From Candidatus Cloacimonas sp. (lineage in GTDB: Bacteria; Cloacimonadota; Cloacimonadia; Cloacimonadales; Cloacimonadaceae), in NCBI GenBank assembly GCA_023227825.1, contig JALOCJ010000010.1, forward strand, positions 20,251 through 84,250: DNA of 64,000 nucleotides, read 5' to 3'. The position numbers were made by a program, and so were the translations under genes. Under the pieces are notes generated by a model. The model had not been told where the DNA came from, did not search any database, and worked only from the letters and a program-made list of their open reading frames with translations. Below are positions 26,375-35,312 of the stretch, one piece after another. Each line of letters begins with the position of its first letter. Position 1 is the stretch's first letter.

Positions 26375-28533
26375 GTTATCAACATTTCAGCTATTCACCC
26401 TTAACTGCCGGAAAACATACAGTTGGCTTAGCCGGTGATTTTACCTCCTGGGAAATTATTCCTTTGGAGGAAATTGGCGGAATATACACTCTTACTATAG
26501 ACCTGCCTCCTGGAGTATATCAATATAAATTTATTGTGGACGGCAATTGGATTCCCGATGAAAACAACCCCCATCAGGTTCCTGATAATTTTGGAGGAGT
26601 AAATTCTCTGCTGATCGTGGAAGAAGAAAAAGAAGAACTATCCTGGGAAGATACTATTACACAATTGCCAAATAAAGCACCGGAAAAATTCTATCAGTTC
26701 TTTCGTTCAGATAATAATAACTATGAACTGCGTTTTTCCTGGTATCCTAAATTAGCTGATGCAATATATCTCTTAACCGAATCCAGGAATATAAAATTAA
26801 AACGCATCGGACAAAATCCGCTTTATGAGGTCTTTTTTTGTTTATTTAAACATACAGGGATTTTTTCCTTCCGCATAAAAATTCAATATCAAAATAAAGC
26901 TCTATATTTTGGAGCAGAGGGCTTTTCTGAAGATGAAGAAGAAATTGCTCCTAGGGAGATTAACCTAAAAGATATTCCCCTGTTTTCAATCCCGGATTGG
27001 GTAAGCCGCAGTATTATCTATCAAATTTTTCCTGACCGTTTTTATAACGGCAATAAAGATAATGATCCCGATTTCAGTGAATGGTATTATGCTGATTGTA
27101 AAGAACCACCCTCTCCGGGAGAAATCCTTTCTCCGGAAAAGGAATATTATCATTTAATAACTGACTGGAACGATATTAGTGGATTAAAACAAAGTCCTTG
27201 GCAAAAAGAAGGGATACCGGATTTTTTTTCTTTTTACGGTGGAGACATTGCCGGGGTGCAACAAAAGCTTGATTATCTGCTTGATTTGGGAATTAATGTA
27301 ATTTATTTCAATCCGCTCTGGCAGGCAAAATCCAATCATAAATATGATAGTTCTGATTACCATAGTATAGATTCTCATTTTGCTACTACGGAAGAGATGA
27401 TTGATTTTGTAAAGATTGCACATTCCAAAGGTATAAAAATCATTCTGGATGTGGCTTTTAATCATACAGGAGAGACCTTTTGGGCTTTTCGGGATTGTGT
27501 GGAAAAAGGACCCCAATCACCTTACTGGAATTGGTATGACTGGAAAAAATGGCCCCTACCAAAACCCCTTCCTCCGGATTTTAATCCGAAAGAGTATTAT
27601 CAATGCTGGTGGGGAATAAAAGATATGCCCGATTTAAATTATGACCTTGCTCTTCCCCATCCAGACGAAAATGCTGTGCGGAATATAAAAAAAGCTCGTC
27701 CTAATGCAGCTTTGGTTGATTATTTAATTTCTACCGTTCACTGGTGGCTGATTGATATTGGAATTGATGGTTTCCGACTGGATGTTCCGGATGAAGTTCC
27801 CTTTTGGTTTTGGGAACTTTTTCGGAAAGAAGTGAAAAAGGCAAAACCGGATGCCTGGATTGTTGGAGAAATATGGCATGAAGCAAGACAATGGGTTTCT
27901 CATTTATATTTTGATTCTGTAATGAATTATGCCTTTTTCAAAACTCCCGTTATTGAATACTTTGTGTTAAACATCATCACTAAGGAAGATTTTTGTCGTA
28001 AAATAGAAGCCGGACTTGCTCTTTATCCTTTTCATTCATTGAAGGCAATGATGAATTTGCTTGGTAGTCATGATACACCTCGCATTTTTGAAATCTGTCA
28101 GGGAAATGTTCAACGCCTTTGCTTGGCTGTCATATTCCAAATGTGTTTTATTGGTGCTCCCCATATTTATTACGGAGATGAAATTGCTATGGAAGGTGGA
28201 AAAGACCCGGATAACCGAAGACCTTTTAACTGGAATTGGGAAAAAAATCCAGTTGCCTGTGAAGTAAGAGCTTTTTATAAACAGATAATCTCTTTAAGGA
28301 AAGCTCATCCTGCATTTTGGGAAGGCAATTTTGCTTTTTTACCTGCTGCGGAAAATATCATTGCTTTTCTGCGTGAAGGAGAAAATGAAAAAATACTGGT
28401 ATTCCTGAATTTGGGGCTTGATCCAGCTACTATAGATATTGCTGAGGAGGGAGAAATTCTATTTGGAACTTTAGATAAAACGAAACAATTACAACCTCTT
28501 TCCGCCGTAATTCTTACTCTACAGGTTTTGTAG
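26371..28533 (+). CDS. GH13 alpha-amylase / neopullulanase-type glucosidase with N-terminal CBM48
   Basis: 720 residues, no signal peptide, so cytoplasmic. Residues ~1-95 are a CBM48/AMPK-like glycogen-binding fold (FTSWEIIPL, VYQYKFIVDGNWIPD). Residues ~105-190 are a second E-set/CBM34-like domain. The GH13 barrel (~210-620) has all key motifs: DVAFNHTG, GFRLDVP (nucleophile Asp471), GEIWHEA (acid/base Glu500), GSHDTPR (Asp568). A small C-terminal beta domain follows. It probably degrades intracellular glycogen or maltodextrin. It is translationally coupled to uvrA, with no functional link evident. Confidence 0.92.
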   Translation: MSYQHFSYSPLTAGKHTVGLAGDFTSWEIIPLEEIGGIYTLTIDLPPGVYQYKFIVDGNWIPDENNPHQVPDNFGGVNSLLIVEEEKEELSWEDTITQLPNKAPEKFYQFFRSDNNNYELRFSWYPKLADAIYLLTESRNIKLKRIGQNPLYEVFFCLFKHTGIFSFRIKIQYQNKALYFGAEGFSEDEEEIAPREINLKDIPLFSIPDWVSRSIIYQIFPDRFYNGNKDNDPDFSEWYYADCKEPPSPGEILSPEKEYYHLITDWNDISGLKQSPWQKEGIPDFFSFYGGDIAGVQQKLDYLLDLGINVIYFNPLWQAKSNHKYDSSDYHSIDSHFATTEEMIDFVKIAHSKGIKIILDVAFNHTGETFWAFRDCVEKGPQSPYWNWYDWKKWPLPKPLPPDFNPKEYYQCWWGIKDMPDLNYDLALPHPDENAVRNIKKARPNAALVDYLISTVHWWLIDIGIDGFRLDVPDEVPFWFWELFRKEVKKAKPDAWIVGEIWHEARQWVSHLYFDSVMNYAFFKTPVIEYFVLNIITKEDFCRKIEAGLALYPFHSLKAMMNLLGSHDTPRIFEICQGNVQRLCLAVIFQMCFIGAPHIYYGDEIAMEGGKDPDNRRPFNWNWEKNPVACEVRAFYKQIISLRKAHPAFWEGNFAFLPAAENIIAFLREGENEKILVFLNLGLDPATIDIAEEGEILFGTLDKTKQLQPLSAVILTLQVL

Positions 28534-28773
28534 GAAGGTTTATATTCCCTTATCAGCTACACAGATTTAACCAATATATCAGATTAATATAAATTTTACA
28601 TTTACTGATGCTTCCTTTATTTTGGTAATCTCAATAGATATAAATCAGCGTAAGCTGCATGAAAAAATGTTTTACCCTCAGGAGTCATTATCAGATAGAA
28701 ATATTTTTATGCCTTTTAACCGGGAAAACATTATAACAGCTAACAGTTATAAAGGCGTAAATAACTCGGGACT

Positions 28774-28808
28774 AAAAAAGGGCAGAAAACAAGAAATGTC
28801 TTCTGCCC
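28774..28808 (-). terminator. Rho-independent terminator of the HU gene
   Basis: Minus-strand stem GGGCAGAA / TTCTGCCC (arms 28801-28808 and 28780-28787), 13-base loop, followed by TTTTTT (28779-28774). About 20 bp after the HU stop codon. Confidence 0.9.
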
Positions 28809-28827
28809 CATTTGTAAAGGAATTGTA

Positions 28828-29109
28828 CTATTTGGCTTTTTTAACAGCCTCTTTGAGTTTTTTACCAGCTTTGAAAACCGGAACTTTGCGTGCCGGAATC
28901 TTCAAAGGTTTTTTGGTTTTGGGATTTATACCGTTGCGCGCTTTACGATGTGCAACATTGAAAGAACCAAAACCGACTAAAGTTACCTTTTCACCCTTTT
29001 TCAGGGATTCCGTTATGCCCTCAAGAACAGCTGCGAGGGCTGCACTGGCTACTTTTTGAGAAGTGCCAGCGTTTGCTGCGATCTTTTTTACTAATTCGTC
29101 TCTACTCAT
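28828..29109 (-). CDS. hup: HU-family DNA-binding protein
   Basis: 93 residues. N-terminal helical dimer domain (MSRDELVKKIAANAG), then VTLVGFGSFNVAHRKARNGI (about 44-63) and the beta-arm NPKTKKPLKIPARKVPVFKAGK with the intercalating Pro in the arm region. A nucleoid protein that bends DNA. Strong SD AAGGAGG, own promoter and own terminator: monocistronic and probably highly expressed. HU versus IHF subunit cannot be decided with certainty; the arm and length fit HU. Confidence 0.95.
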   Translation of the reverse strand: MSRDELVKKIAANAGTSQKVASAALAAVLEGITESLKKGEKVTLVGFGSFNVAHRKARNGINPKTKKPLKIPARKVPVFKAGKKLKEAVKKAK

Positions 29110-29160
29110 TTTACCTCCTTATTTGATTTAGTGTAAAGAGTAAGACATCTTTCAATTGTA

Positions 29161-29188
29161 ATTAAATGCATTCCAAAAATTCTGTCAA
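29161..29188 (-). promoter_or_regulatory. Promoter of the HU gene
   Basis: Minus strand TTGACA (29188-29183), 16-bp spacer, TTTAAT (29166-29161; five of six), about 50 bp before the ATG at 29109. Confidence 0.65.
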
Positions 29189-29348
29189 TAAAAAAATGCT
29201 TATTTTTCGTTTTTTTAACGGAATTTCAAGTTTTAACTGTGTTCTTAATATGTATAATGCATTATCAAATAAGAAGATAGCATACTAATACAGCAGCCAA
29301 AAATATTTTATCCTTTCTCCTTAATTTCGGGCATTTTACTTTTTTAAG

Positions 29349-29379
29349 TTGACAAAAATCAGACCAGCGACGGTATAGT
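29349..29379 (+). promoter_or_regulatory. Candidate promoter of the first TPR lipoprotein
   Basis: TTGACA (29349-29354), 19-bp spacer, TATAGT (29374-29379), then GGAGG (29395-29399) and ATG at 29408. Both boxes are good, but the spacer is two bases longer than ideal. Confidence 0.45.
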
Positions 29380-29407
29380 AAATAAAAATAATTTGGAGGT
29401 TTTCCCA

Positions 29408-30589
29408 ATGAAACAGAAAATAATAACCTTCGTAGTCCTTGCTCTTTTAGTGTTGCTTAGTGCTTGTGGTAGCAATAAGAAAGTTAAAGCACCCGTAGAG
29501 CCGGTCCGAAATCCCTTAATTTTAGCGCATTCAGCAGCTGCAAAAGGAACTGAGGCATATAACGCTGAAAGTTATACTGAAGCCATATCCGCTTTTACAG
29601 AAGCAATATCCTTGTTTAATGAAGCTGCACCAACAGCCAGTCCAGCTGATTCAATTGCTGAGAGCATTGAAAAGATGAATTTAAACATTGCCAAGTCCTA
29701 TATAGAACTTGCTAATGAAAGTATGGACTTAAACAGTTATGATGAAGCATTGGATTACTATAACAAAGCCCTGAATGTTTATCAGTCACTTACTCCCAAA
29801 CTGATAACACAGGAGGAACTGCAACAGAACATAATCGGTCTCTATAACAATATGGCTATTACAGCTAAGCAGGCAGGTAAATTTGAAGAAGCATTAACCT
29901 ATTACGATCAGATATTGAAACTTACTCCTAACGATGCTGATATTCTTTATGCCAAGTTCTATGTTTTACGAGATAATATTAAGGATGATAATCGTGCTTA
30001 TGCAGTTTTAATTGATTATGCGGAACTTACTCAGGATGCCAAAGCATTTATCAATGTAGCAGATAGCTATATGGAAAAAGGTAATCTGAGTGAAGCCGGA
30101 AAATATTATCAGAAAGCATTAGCCATTGAACCCGGAATAGATGTTTATCGTCGTTTGGCAAATTATTATAATAAACTGAATGATTATAATAATGCTAATC
30201 TTTATTTGCAAAAAGTAGCAGAATCTAATCCTGAACCTTCAGAACTGGCACAAATATATGCTATGATGGCTAAAAATTATGAGGAATTGAAGGACAGGAA
30301 AAATATGGTGGAATATTACGAAAAGTCCCTGAGCATAGAACGCAATCCTACATTGGCATTACTTTTAGCAAGTTATTACAATTCTCAAAAGAATTATGCA
30401 AAAGTTATCAGCAATGCCAGTATCACTCTCAGTATAGACCCCAAAAATGCTGATGCTTTAATGCTGCGTGGAGTTGCCTATTATCAAACAAAAAATTATT
30501 CTGCTGCCAAAGCTGATTTGGAAAAAGTGCAAAACGATCCTAAATATGGAACTCAAGCCAAAAATTTACTGAAAAATATCCCCAAATAA
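29408..30589 (+). CDS. TPR-repeat lipoprotein
   Basis: 393 residues from ATG 29408 (GGAGG eight bases upstream; an in-frame TTG at 29393 overlaps the SD and is not preferred). Lipoprotein signal with lipobox LLSAC, Cys at about residue 20. The rest is tandem tetratricopeptide repeats (for example KFEEALTYYDQILKLTPNDA, NLSEAGKYYQKALAIEPGID, NYSAAKADLEKVQNDP), about eight to nine units. Probably an assembly or scaffold lipoprotein facing the periplasm. Similar in plan to the gene at 35313. Function unknown. Confidence 0.85.
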   Translation: MKQKIITFVVLALLVLLSACGSNKKVKAPVEPVRNPLILAHSAAAKGTEAYNAESYTEAISAFTEAISLFNEAAPTASPADSIAESIEKMNLNIAKSYIELANESMDLNSYDEALDYYNKALNVYQSLTPKLITQEELQQNIIGLYNNMAITAKQAGKFEEALTYYDQILKLTPNDADILYAKFYVLRDNIKDDNRAYAVLIDYAELTQDAKAFINVADSYMEKGNLSEAGKYYQKALAIEPGIDVYRRLANYYNKLNDYNNANLYLQKVAESNPEPSELAQIYAMMAKNYEELKDRKNMVEYYEKSLSIERNPTLALLLASYYNSQKNYAKVISNASITLSIDPKNADALMLRGVAYYQTKNYSAAKADLEKVQNDPKYGTQAKNLLKNIPK

Positions 30590-30650
30590 CTAACTCTTAA
30601 ATGCCGGACGGGACTGGAGTTTTCAGCTCGTCCTGCATTCTGAAAAAACG

Positions 30651-31094
30651 ATGAAACTACATAGTGACGGCTCAATAAAAGCTATTTATGCTGCAACACA
30701 AGGAACAAAACAATATCGTCCTTTGATGAGTTCTAAAATTCCTGCTGGTTTTCCTTCTCCGGCTCAGGATTATATTGAAGGCAAGCTGGATTTAAATGAA
30801 CATCTAATAGTTCATCCTGCTTCAACTTTCTTTGTTAGGGTTGATGGTTATTCAATGCAGGGTGCAGGAATTATGCCTGATGATATTTTGATTGTAGATA
30901 GAGCTTTAGAAGCGACTAATAACCACATTGTAATTGCTATTGTGGACTGTGAATTAACGGTAAAACGACTGAAAATAAAAGGGAAAAAATACTATTTAGT
31001 ACCGGAGAATGATGAATTTGAACCAATTCTCATTCAAGAAGGAATGGACTTCATTATTTGGGGTGTTGTAACCTACGTTATCCATAAAGTTTAA
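30651..31094 (+). CDS. umuD: UmuD-like SOS mutagenesis protein / S24 peptidase
   Basis: 147 residues with the UmuD layout: a short N-terminal arm, the self-cleavage region IPAGFPSPAQDY (scissile Ala32-Gly33 in place of Cys-Gly in E. coli), Ser68 in DGYSMQ, Lys105 in ELTVKRL. Ser and Lys are 37 residues apart, as in E. coli UmuD. It lacks an N-terminal helix-turn-helix, so it is not LexA. No umuC follows; the nearest Y-family polymerase is dinB 6.5 kb away on the other strand. No clear SD or LexA-type box upstream. Confidence 0.88.
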   Translation: MKLHSDGSIKAIYAATQGTKQYRPLMSSKIPAGFPSPAQDYIEGKLDLNEHLIVHPASTFFVRVDGYSMQGAGIMPDDILIVDRALEATNNHIVIAIVDCELTVKRLKIKGKKYYLVPENDEFEPILIQEGMDFIIWGVVTYVIHKV

Positions 31095-31098
31095 TCAG

Positions 31099-34000
31099 GT
31101 GGCAATAAACAAGCCCTGCTGCCTTAGTTTACTCTTTTTTCTGGGAATTTCTACATTGTTTGCTCAATCATTGGTTAGAGAGCAGAATCTTGTTTTAGAA
31201 CCCAATCACTATAAATATTCCCTGGCAAATTCACCTATAATTCAAAATAGTGTTTCTGTTTGGGCTGATTCGTTGCTCTTAACGGAAGGAATAGATTATC
31301 GGGTAAATCATCAGAAGGCAGAATTGATTTTGCTTGCCCAACCTGAAGTTCCTGTTCTAAAAGTAGAATATATTCTTGTTCCGGACTTTTTATCTGTTCC
31401 TTTACAAAGCTGGAAACCTCAGGAATATAGTGATACTTTGCTAACCTCTATTAAAAAGCGTAAGAATCCTATCCTTGTAGAAGATGCTCGTTTGGAAATT
31501 CAAGGCACAAAAACATTTGCTATCACTTTTTCCGATGAATCCACTTTTGATTTAAAACAATCCCTGTTTGTAAACATCGCCGGTGAACTTGCCAACAATG
31601 TTTATATTAATGCTCAGCTTTCCGATAGCCAGTCCAAATTATCTCCGGAAGGGGATTCCAAGGAATTAAGTTCTTTGGATAATGTTTTCATCCGTGTTTA
31701 CGGTCCTAAATATGAACTGGCAATGGGTGATCTGGAACTTAAATACACAGGAACTCGTTATCTGGAGTATTATAGTAAATTTGAAGGTCTGAATGCCTGG
31801 TTAAGGGGTAAACATTATGTCCAGACAGCTTTTTCTGCAGGCGGAGGTAAAAATGCCTCTGTAAAAATAACTATAATAGAAGGAAAACAGGGTCCTTATT
31901 ATTTAAAAGCCAATGATACACAATCCAATTTTATTATAGTTGCCGGTAGTGAAGAGATTTTTGTAGATGGCAGTAAATGGGAACGGGGAATTGATTATAG
32001 TATTGATTACAGTGAAGGCAGCGTAATGTTCAAACACTTGATTAGTGCTTCCAACAATGTTTTAGCAAGGTTTCAATATTCCGATGAATATTATCCTCAA
32101 AGCAGTTATCTCAATTCTACTCAGCTTCAGCTTGCAAAACATTTAACGCTATCCCATCATTTTATTTGGCAACAGGATGATAAGAAAAATCCCCTGCTCT
32201 ATGAATTCAGCTCGGCTGATTTGGATTCGTTAAAAATTGCCGGGGATAATATTGTTTGGGGTGAAGGTATCTCCATAGTAGAAGCAGGAACCGGTGATTA
32301 TAAACGAATACAGTCATCACAAAATGAATATTATTATGAATATGCACCAGGTGATTCTCTTGCCTGTTACAATATTGTTTTTAGCTATGTTGGTAGTGGG
32401 AACGGTGATTATGAAGAATATTCTCCCGGTAAATATCGTTATTTAGGTTCTAAAATGGGTTCCTGGCTTCCGCAAAAAATATTGGTGCCTCCTGAAAAAA
32501 AGGGAAATCTGGATTTATTGCTTGCCTATTCTAATGATAATTTGAATGCTGGAGTGGAAGTTTTAGGCAGTGTTAATGACCGGAATACTTTTTCGGTAAA
32601 GAATGATGAGGATAATGATGCCGGCTTGGTTTATACCTATTTGGAAGTTCCTTTTTCCCGTTATTCTTTTAGGTTGGATCACGAGCAACGCAGTGAAAAA
32701 ACATATCTCTTCGGTAAATATCGCAGTCCTGATGCAGAATACGATTTTGCCTCTATAGAAACAGCTGATTCATTGGCACAACAGGAAAGCAATATCCAAA
32801 TAAGTCGTAAACAAACCAATTGGAATATATCACTTCTTTTACGATACCGGAGAATTTATGATTTATATACTTTGCAGGCATTGCGTTTCATTTCTTCCTC
32901 CTCAGGAAAAGGTTTTCTGCCAGCTCTAAATTTACATAGCACTTTTTCCACGCAGGAATATGATATTGATGATTATAGAGATGGAACCTGGCAATATCAT
33001 CAGGGGGATATTTCCTGGGTTTGGAAAATATTGCATTTGCGTTTTGAAACACTCTACAACCTTTTAGATACAAAATCTTATGGTAACAGCTATCTGAAAG
33101 CAAGCCCCGGAATCACTATCGGAAATCCATCTTCTTTTCTTACCCAACTTTCCTATACAACAGATAAAACCAAGCTCCAGGAAAATAATGCCTGGAATGA
33201 AATTTCCAGTTCCGATACCTACGCCTTAAAACAAATGATCAACCTTAATGAACAGCGTATTGACCTTGATGTAACGCATCGCAAAGTTCAACAACCCCTT
33301 TCTACTTCCATTCCCAAATCCAGTTACGACCTGATCAATTTCCGTTCCAGTAACAGCATTCTGAAAAATTCTATCGGTCTTTACAGTAACTATCAACTCA
33401 ATCAAACAGAATTCTATCCTAAAATTCGTGAATTGCAATATATAGGTTCCGGTTTGGGTTATTATGACAGCACCGGAGTCAGTGTAATAGATGGTGATTA
33501 CGATTGGGTTTATATAACCAGTAGCACGGGAAGTTTATCATCAGAAATAAATTGTCTGTTAAATCTTTACTGGAAACCGGGAAATATATCTACCAACCCT
33601 TTTATGAAGCGTTTGCAAAGTGATACTTCAATAAATTTGGTTGAACAAAGCTCTCATCTTGATAACTGGAAAAGTTATTTCTTTTTGCCTGGAACGGTTT
33701 ACAATGAAGAAACCACAATTTACGGCAGACAGAGCATTGAAGAAGTTCTCTGGTTGGATTTGATTAGTAACAAACTTACTGCCAACCTGCAAGTTTCAAT
33801 GGACCGAACTCTGGATAAAAGATATCAAACCCCGGATAGAACTTTCAGTTTCTCACAAGTAGCCCAATTTGATATCAAAGGGTTTAATGCCTATAATGCC
33901 CGTTTGCAATTCAGCAATGAGACCAACCGCGATACGCGCTATTTAAGCGAAACAGATATTCTAGGTGCCAGTGCAATAATTCAGCGTAATTTAAATCCGC

Positions 34001-34350
34001 AAAGCAATATTCAGGCAGAATTGAACTGTAATTCAGAATCAGGAGGAAAACAAGATGGCAGTGAAAATTATCGTCTTAGTTCTTTTGCCTTTTCTCCTTC
34101 CCTAAAAAGTGTTTTTATGCAAAAATATCGCTTTTCTGCAGGTCTGGGAATAACTTATAATCGCCTTTCAGGAAGTAAGTATTTTTCCTTTCTGCCCCAA
34201 AAAAGAGCTGGCTGGATTCCCTCTGCAAATTTAAGCGGGGTTTATAGAATCAATACTTTTTGCATTATTACTATGGACTATCGTTTTTCAGATTATCCAA
34301 AACAAACGAGCTCTCATGAATTGAAACTGGAATTCAAAGCGGAAATATAA
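31099..34350 (+). CDS. Large secreted / outer-membrane beta-structured surface protein
   Basis: 1083 residues starting at GTG 31099, only 4 bp after the umuD stop. A signal peptide is evident (CCLSLLFFLGISTLFAQS). Residues ~25-330 contain repeated motifs of the type VFVDGSxWxRGxDYxIDYxxGxVxF (clear near 285-310, degenerate near 45-80: LLLTEGIDYRVNHQKAELIL). The remaining ~700 residues are alternating Ser/Tyr/Asn-rich beta strands resembling an outer-membrane beta-barrel. Proteins of this plan occur in FCB bacteria, but I cannot name the family. The function is unknown; surface exposure is inference. Confidence 0.8.
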   Translation: MAINKPCCLSLLFFLGISTLFAQSLVREQNLVLEPNHYKYSLANSPIIQNSVSVWADSLLLTEGIDYRVNHQKAELILLAQPEVPVLKVEYILVPDFLSVPLQSWKPQEYSDTLLTSIKKRKNPILVEDARLEIQGTKTFAITFSDESTFDLKQSLFVNIAGELANNVYINAQLSDSQSKLSPEGDSKELSSLDNVFIRVYGPKYELAMGDLELKYTGTRYLEYYSKFEGLNAWLRGKHYVQTAFSAGGGKNASVKITIIEGKQGPYYLKANDTQSNFIIVAGSEEIFVDGSKWERGIDYSIDYSEGSVMFKHLISASNNVLARFQYSDEYYPQSSYLNSTQLQLAKHLTLSHHFIWQQDDKKNPLLYEFSSADLDSLKIAGDNIVWGEGISIVEAGTGDYKRIQSSQNEYYYEYAPGDSLACYNIVFSYVGSGNGDYEEYSPGKYRYLGSKMGSWLPQKILVPPEKKGNLDLLLAYSNDNLNAGVEVLGSVNDRNTFSVKNDEDNDAGLVYTYLEVPFSRYSFRLDHEQRSEKTYLFGKYRSPDAEYDFASIETADSLAQQESNIQISRKQTNWNISLLLRYRRIYDLYTLQALRFISSSSGKGFLPALNLHSTFSTQEYDIDDYRDGTWQYHQGDISWVWKILHLRFETLYNLLDTKSYGNSYLKASPGITIGNPSSFLTQLSYTTDKTKLQENNAWNEISSSDTYALKQMINLNEQRIDLDVTHRKVQQPLSTSIPKSSYDLINFRSSNSILKNSIGLYSNYQLNQTEFYPKIRELQYIGSGLGYYDSTGVSVIDGDYDWVYITSSTGSLSSEINCLLNLYWKPGNISTNPFMKRLQSDTSINLVEQSSHLDNWKSYFFLPGTVYNEETTIYGRQSIEEVLWLDLISNKLTANLQVSMDRTLDKRYQTPDRTFSFSQVAQFDIKGFNAYNARLQFSNETNRDTRYLSETDILGASAIIQRNLNPQSNIQAELNCNSESGGKQDGSENYRLSSFAFSPSLKSVFMQKYRFSAGLGITYNRLSGSKYFSFLPQKRAGWIPSANLSGVYRINTFCIITMDYRFSDYPKQTSSHELKLEFKAEI

Positions 34351-34353
34351 GTT

Positions 34354-35127
34354 ATGCAGAATATTATTTTAACTCCTCTGGATTACATAATCGTCTTGCC
34401 TTTTATCTTTATTGCCGGTTTTATTGATTCTATAGCTGGAGGTGGAGGTTTAATTTCTTTGCCTGCTTATTGGAGTGCTGGAATACCACCTCATTTGGCT
34501 TTAGGTACTAATAAATTTTCCTCCTGCTGCGGAACGCTTTTTTCCACTGCCAATTATTTCAAAGCCAAAATGATAGATATTCCCGTTGCTTTAGTAAGTT
34601 CAGGAATGGCTATAATTGGTTCTTGGCTCGGTGCTTCAACCGCATTACAGATTTCGTCTCATATACTAAATTATTTACTGATTATCTTAATTCCAATTGT
34701 AACGGTTTTTTCTTTACTGAACAGGAATCTGGGAATGCATAGTAAAGCAGAGTATCTAACAAAAAGATGGCGTATGCTGCTTGGGGGATTTGCAGGATTG
34801 GGAATTGGTTTTTATGATGGCTTTTTCGGACCCGGGACAGGAACCTTTCTGATTATAATCTATGCTTCCATATTGCACTATGACTTTGTAACAGCTAATG
34901 GCAATGCTAAAGTTGTAAATTTGGCTTCCAATCTGTCTGCATTGATTACTTTTGCTTTTGCTTCCCATATATATTATCCGCTTGCTGTTCCTGGTGCCTT
35001 ATGTGGAATAGCAGGAAACATTCTGGGTTCAAAAATGGTTATTTTAAGAGGCAATAAACTAATCAGAAATGTCTTTATTCTTTCTTTGCTGCTACTTTTT
35101 GCCAGAGTAATTTATAATCTTATGTAA
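34354..35127 (+). CDS. Sulfite exporter TauE/SafE (TSUP) family permease
   Basis: 257 residues, about eight membrane helices. The two inverted family repeats are visible: FIDSIAGGGGLISLPAYW with LALGTNKFSSCCGTLFS, and GFYDGFFGPGTGTFLIIIY with TANGNAKVVNLASN. Probably moves a sulfur-containing or organic anion across the inner membrane; the substrate is not predictable. Starts 3 bp after the surface-protein gene without an evident SD, so probably coupled. Confidence 0.9.
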   Translation: MQNIILTPLDYIIVLPFIFIAGFIDSIAGGGGLISLPAYWSAGIPPHLALGTNKFSSCCGTLFSTANYFKAKMIDIPVALVSSGMAIIGSWLGASTALQISSHILNYLLIILIPIVTVFSLLNRNLGMHSKAEYLTKRWRMLLGGFAGLGIGFYDGFFGPGTGTFLIIIYASILHYDFVTANGNAKVVNLASNLSALITFAFASHIYYPLAVPGALCGIAGNILGSKMVILRGNKLIRNVFILSLLLLFARVIYNLM

Positions 35128-35194
35128 CAGGAAAAACAATTATGAGTTATAAGCTCCAAGAAGATTATCGTAACGATCAAAAGTGTGAGAGCGT

Positions 35195-35209
35195 AATGAC
35201 TCCTGACTT
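35195..35209 (+). repeat. 15-bp direct repeat, left copy
   Basis: AATGACTCCTGACTT, identical to 36695-36709. The two copies flank the TPR lipoprotein gene at 35313-36398 and lie exactly 1500 bp apart. A partial match (GGACTCCTGA) lies at 59188-59197, and the reverse complement (TCAGGAGTCAT) at 28678-28688. Each contains a GANTC site. Confidence 0.6.
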
Positions 35210-35312
35210 AATTTGGTTAACGAGGACTTTAAACTTAGGGAAACAATTATCTTGACTTTTTGGCATATTAATTTTTCTTGTTCAAAAAGGATAAATTTAG
35301 AGGAGAAACTGA

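Noticed and set aside
28622..29059. 145-residue plus-strand ORF across the HU gene
   Set aside because: Its second half is the complement of the HU coding sequence, and HU has a promoter, SD and terminator of its own.
35144..35257. 37-codon ORF between the TSUP permease and the second TPR lipoprotein
   Set aside because: It has a weak SD and includes the dispersed 15-bp repeat; its coding character is not convincing.
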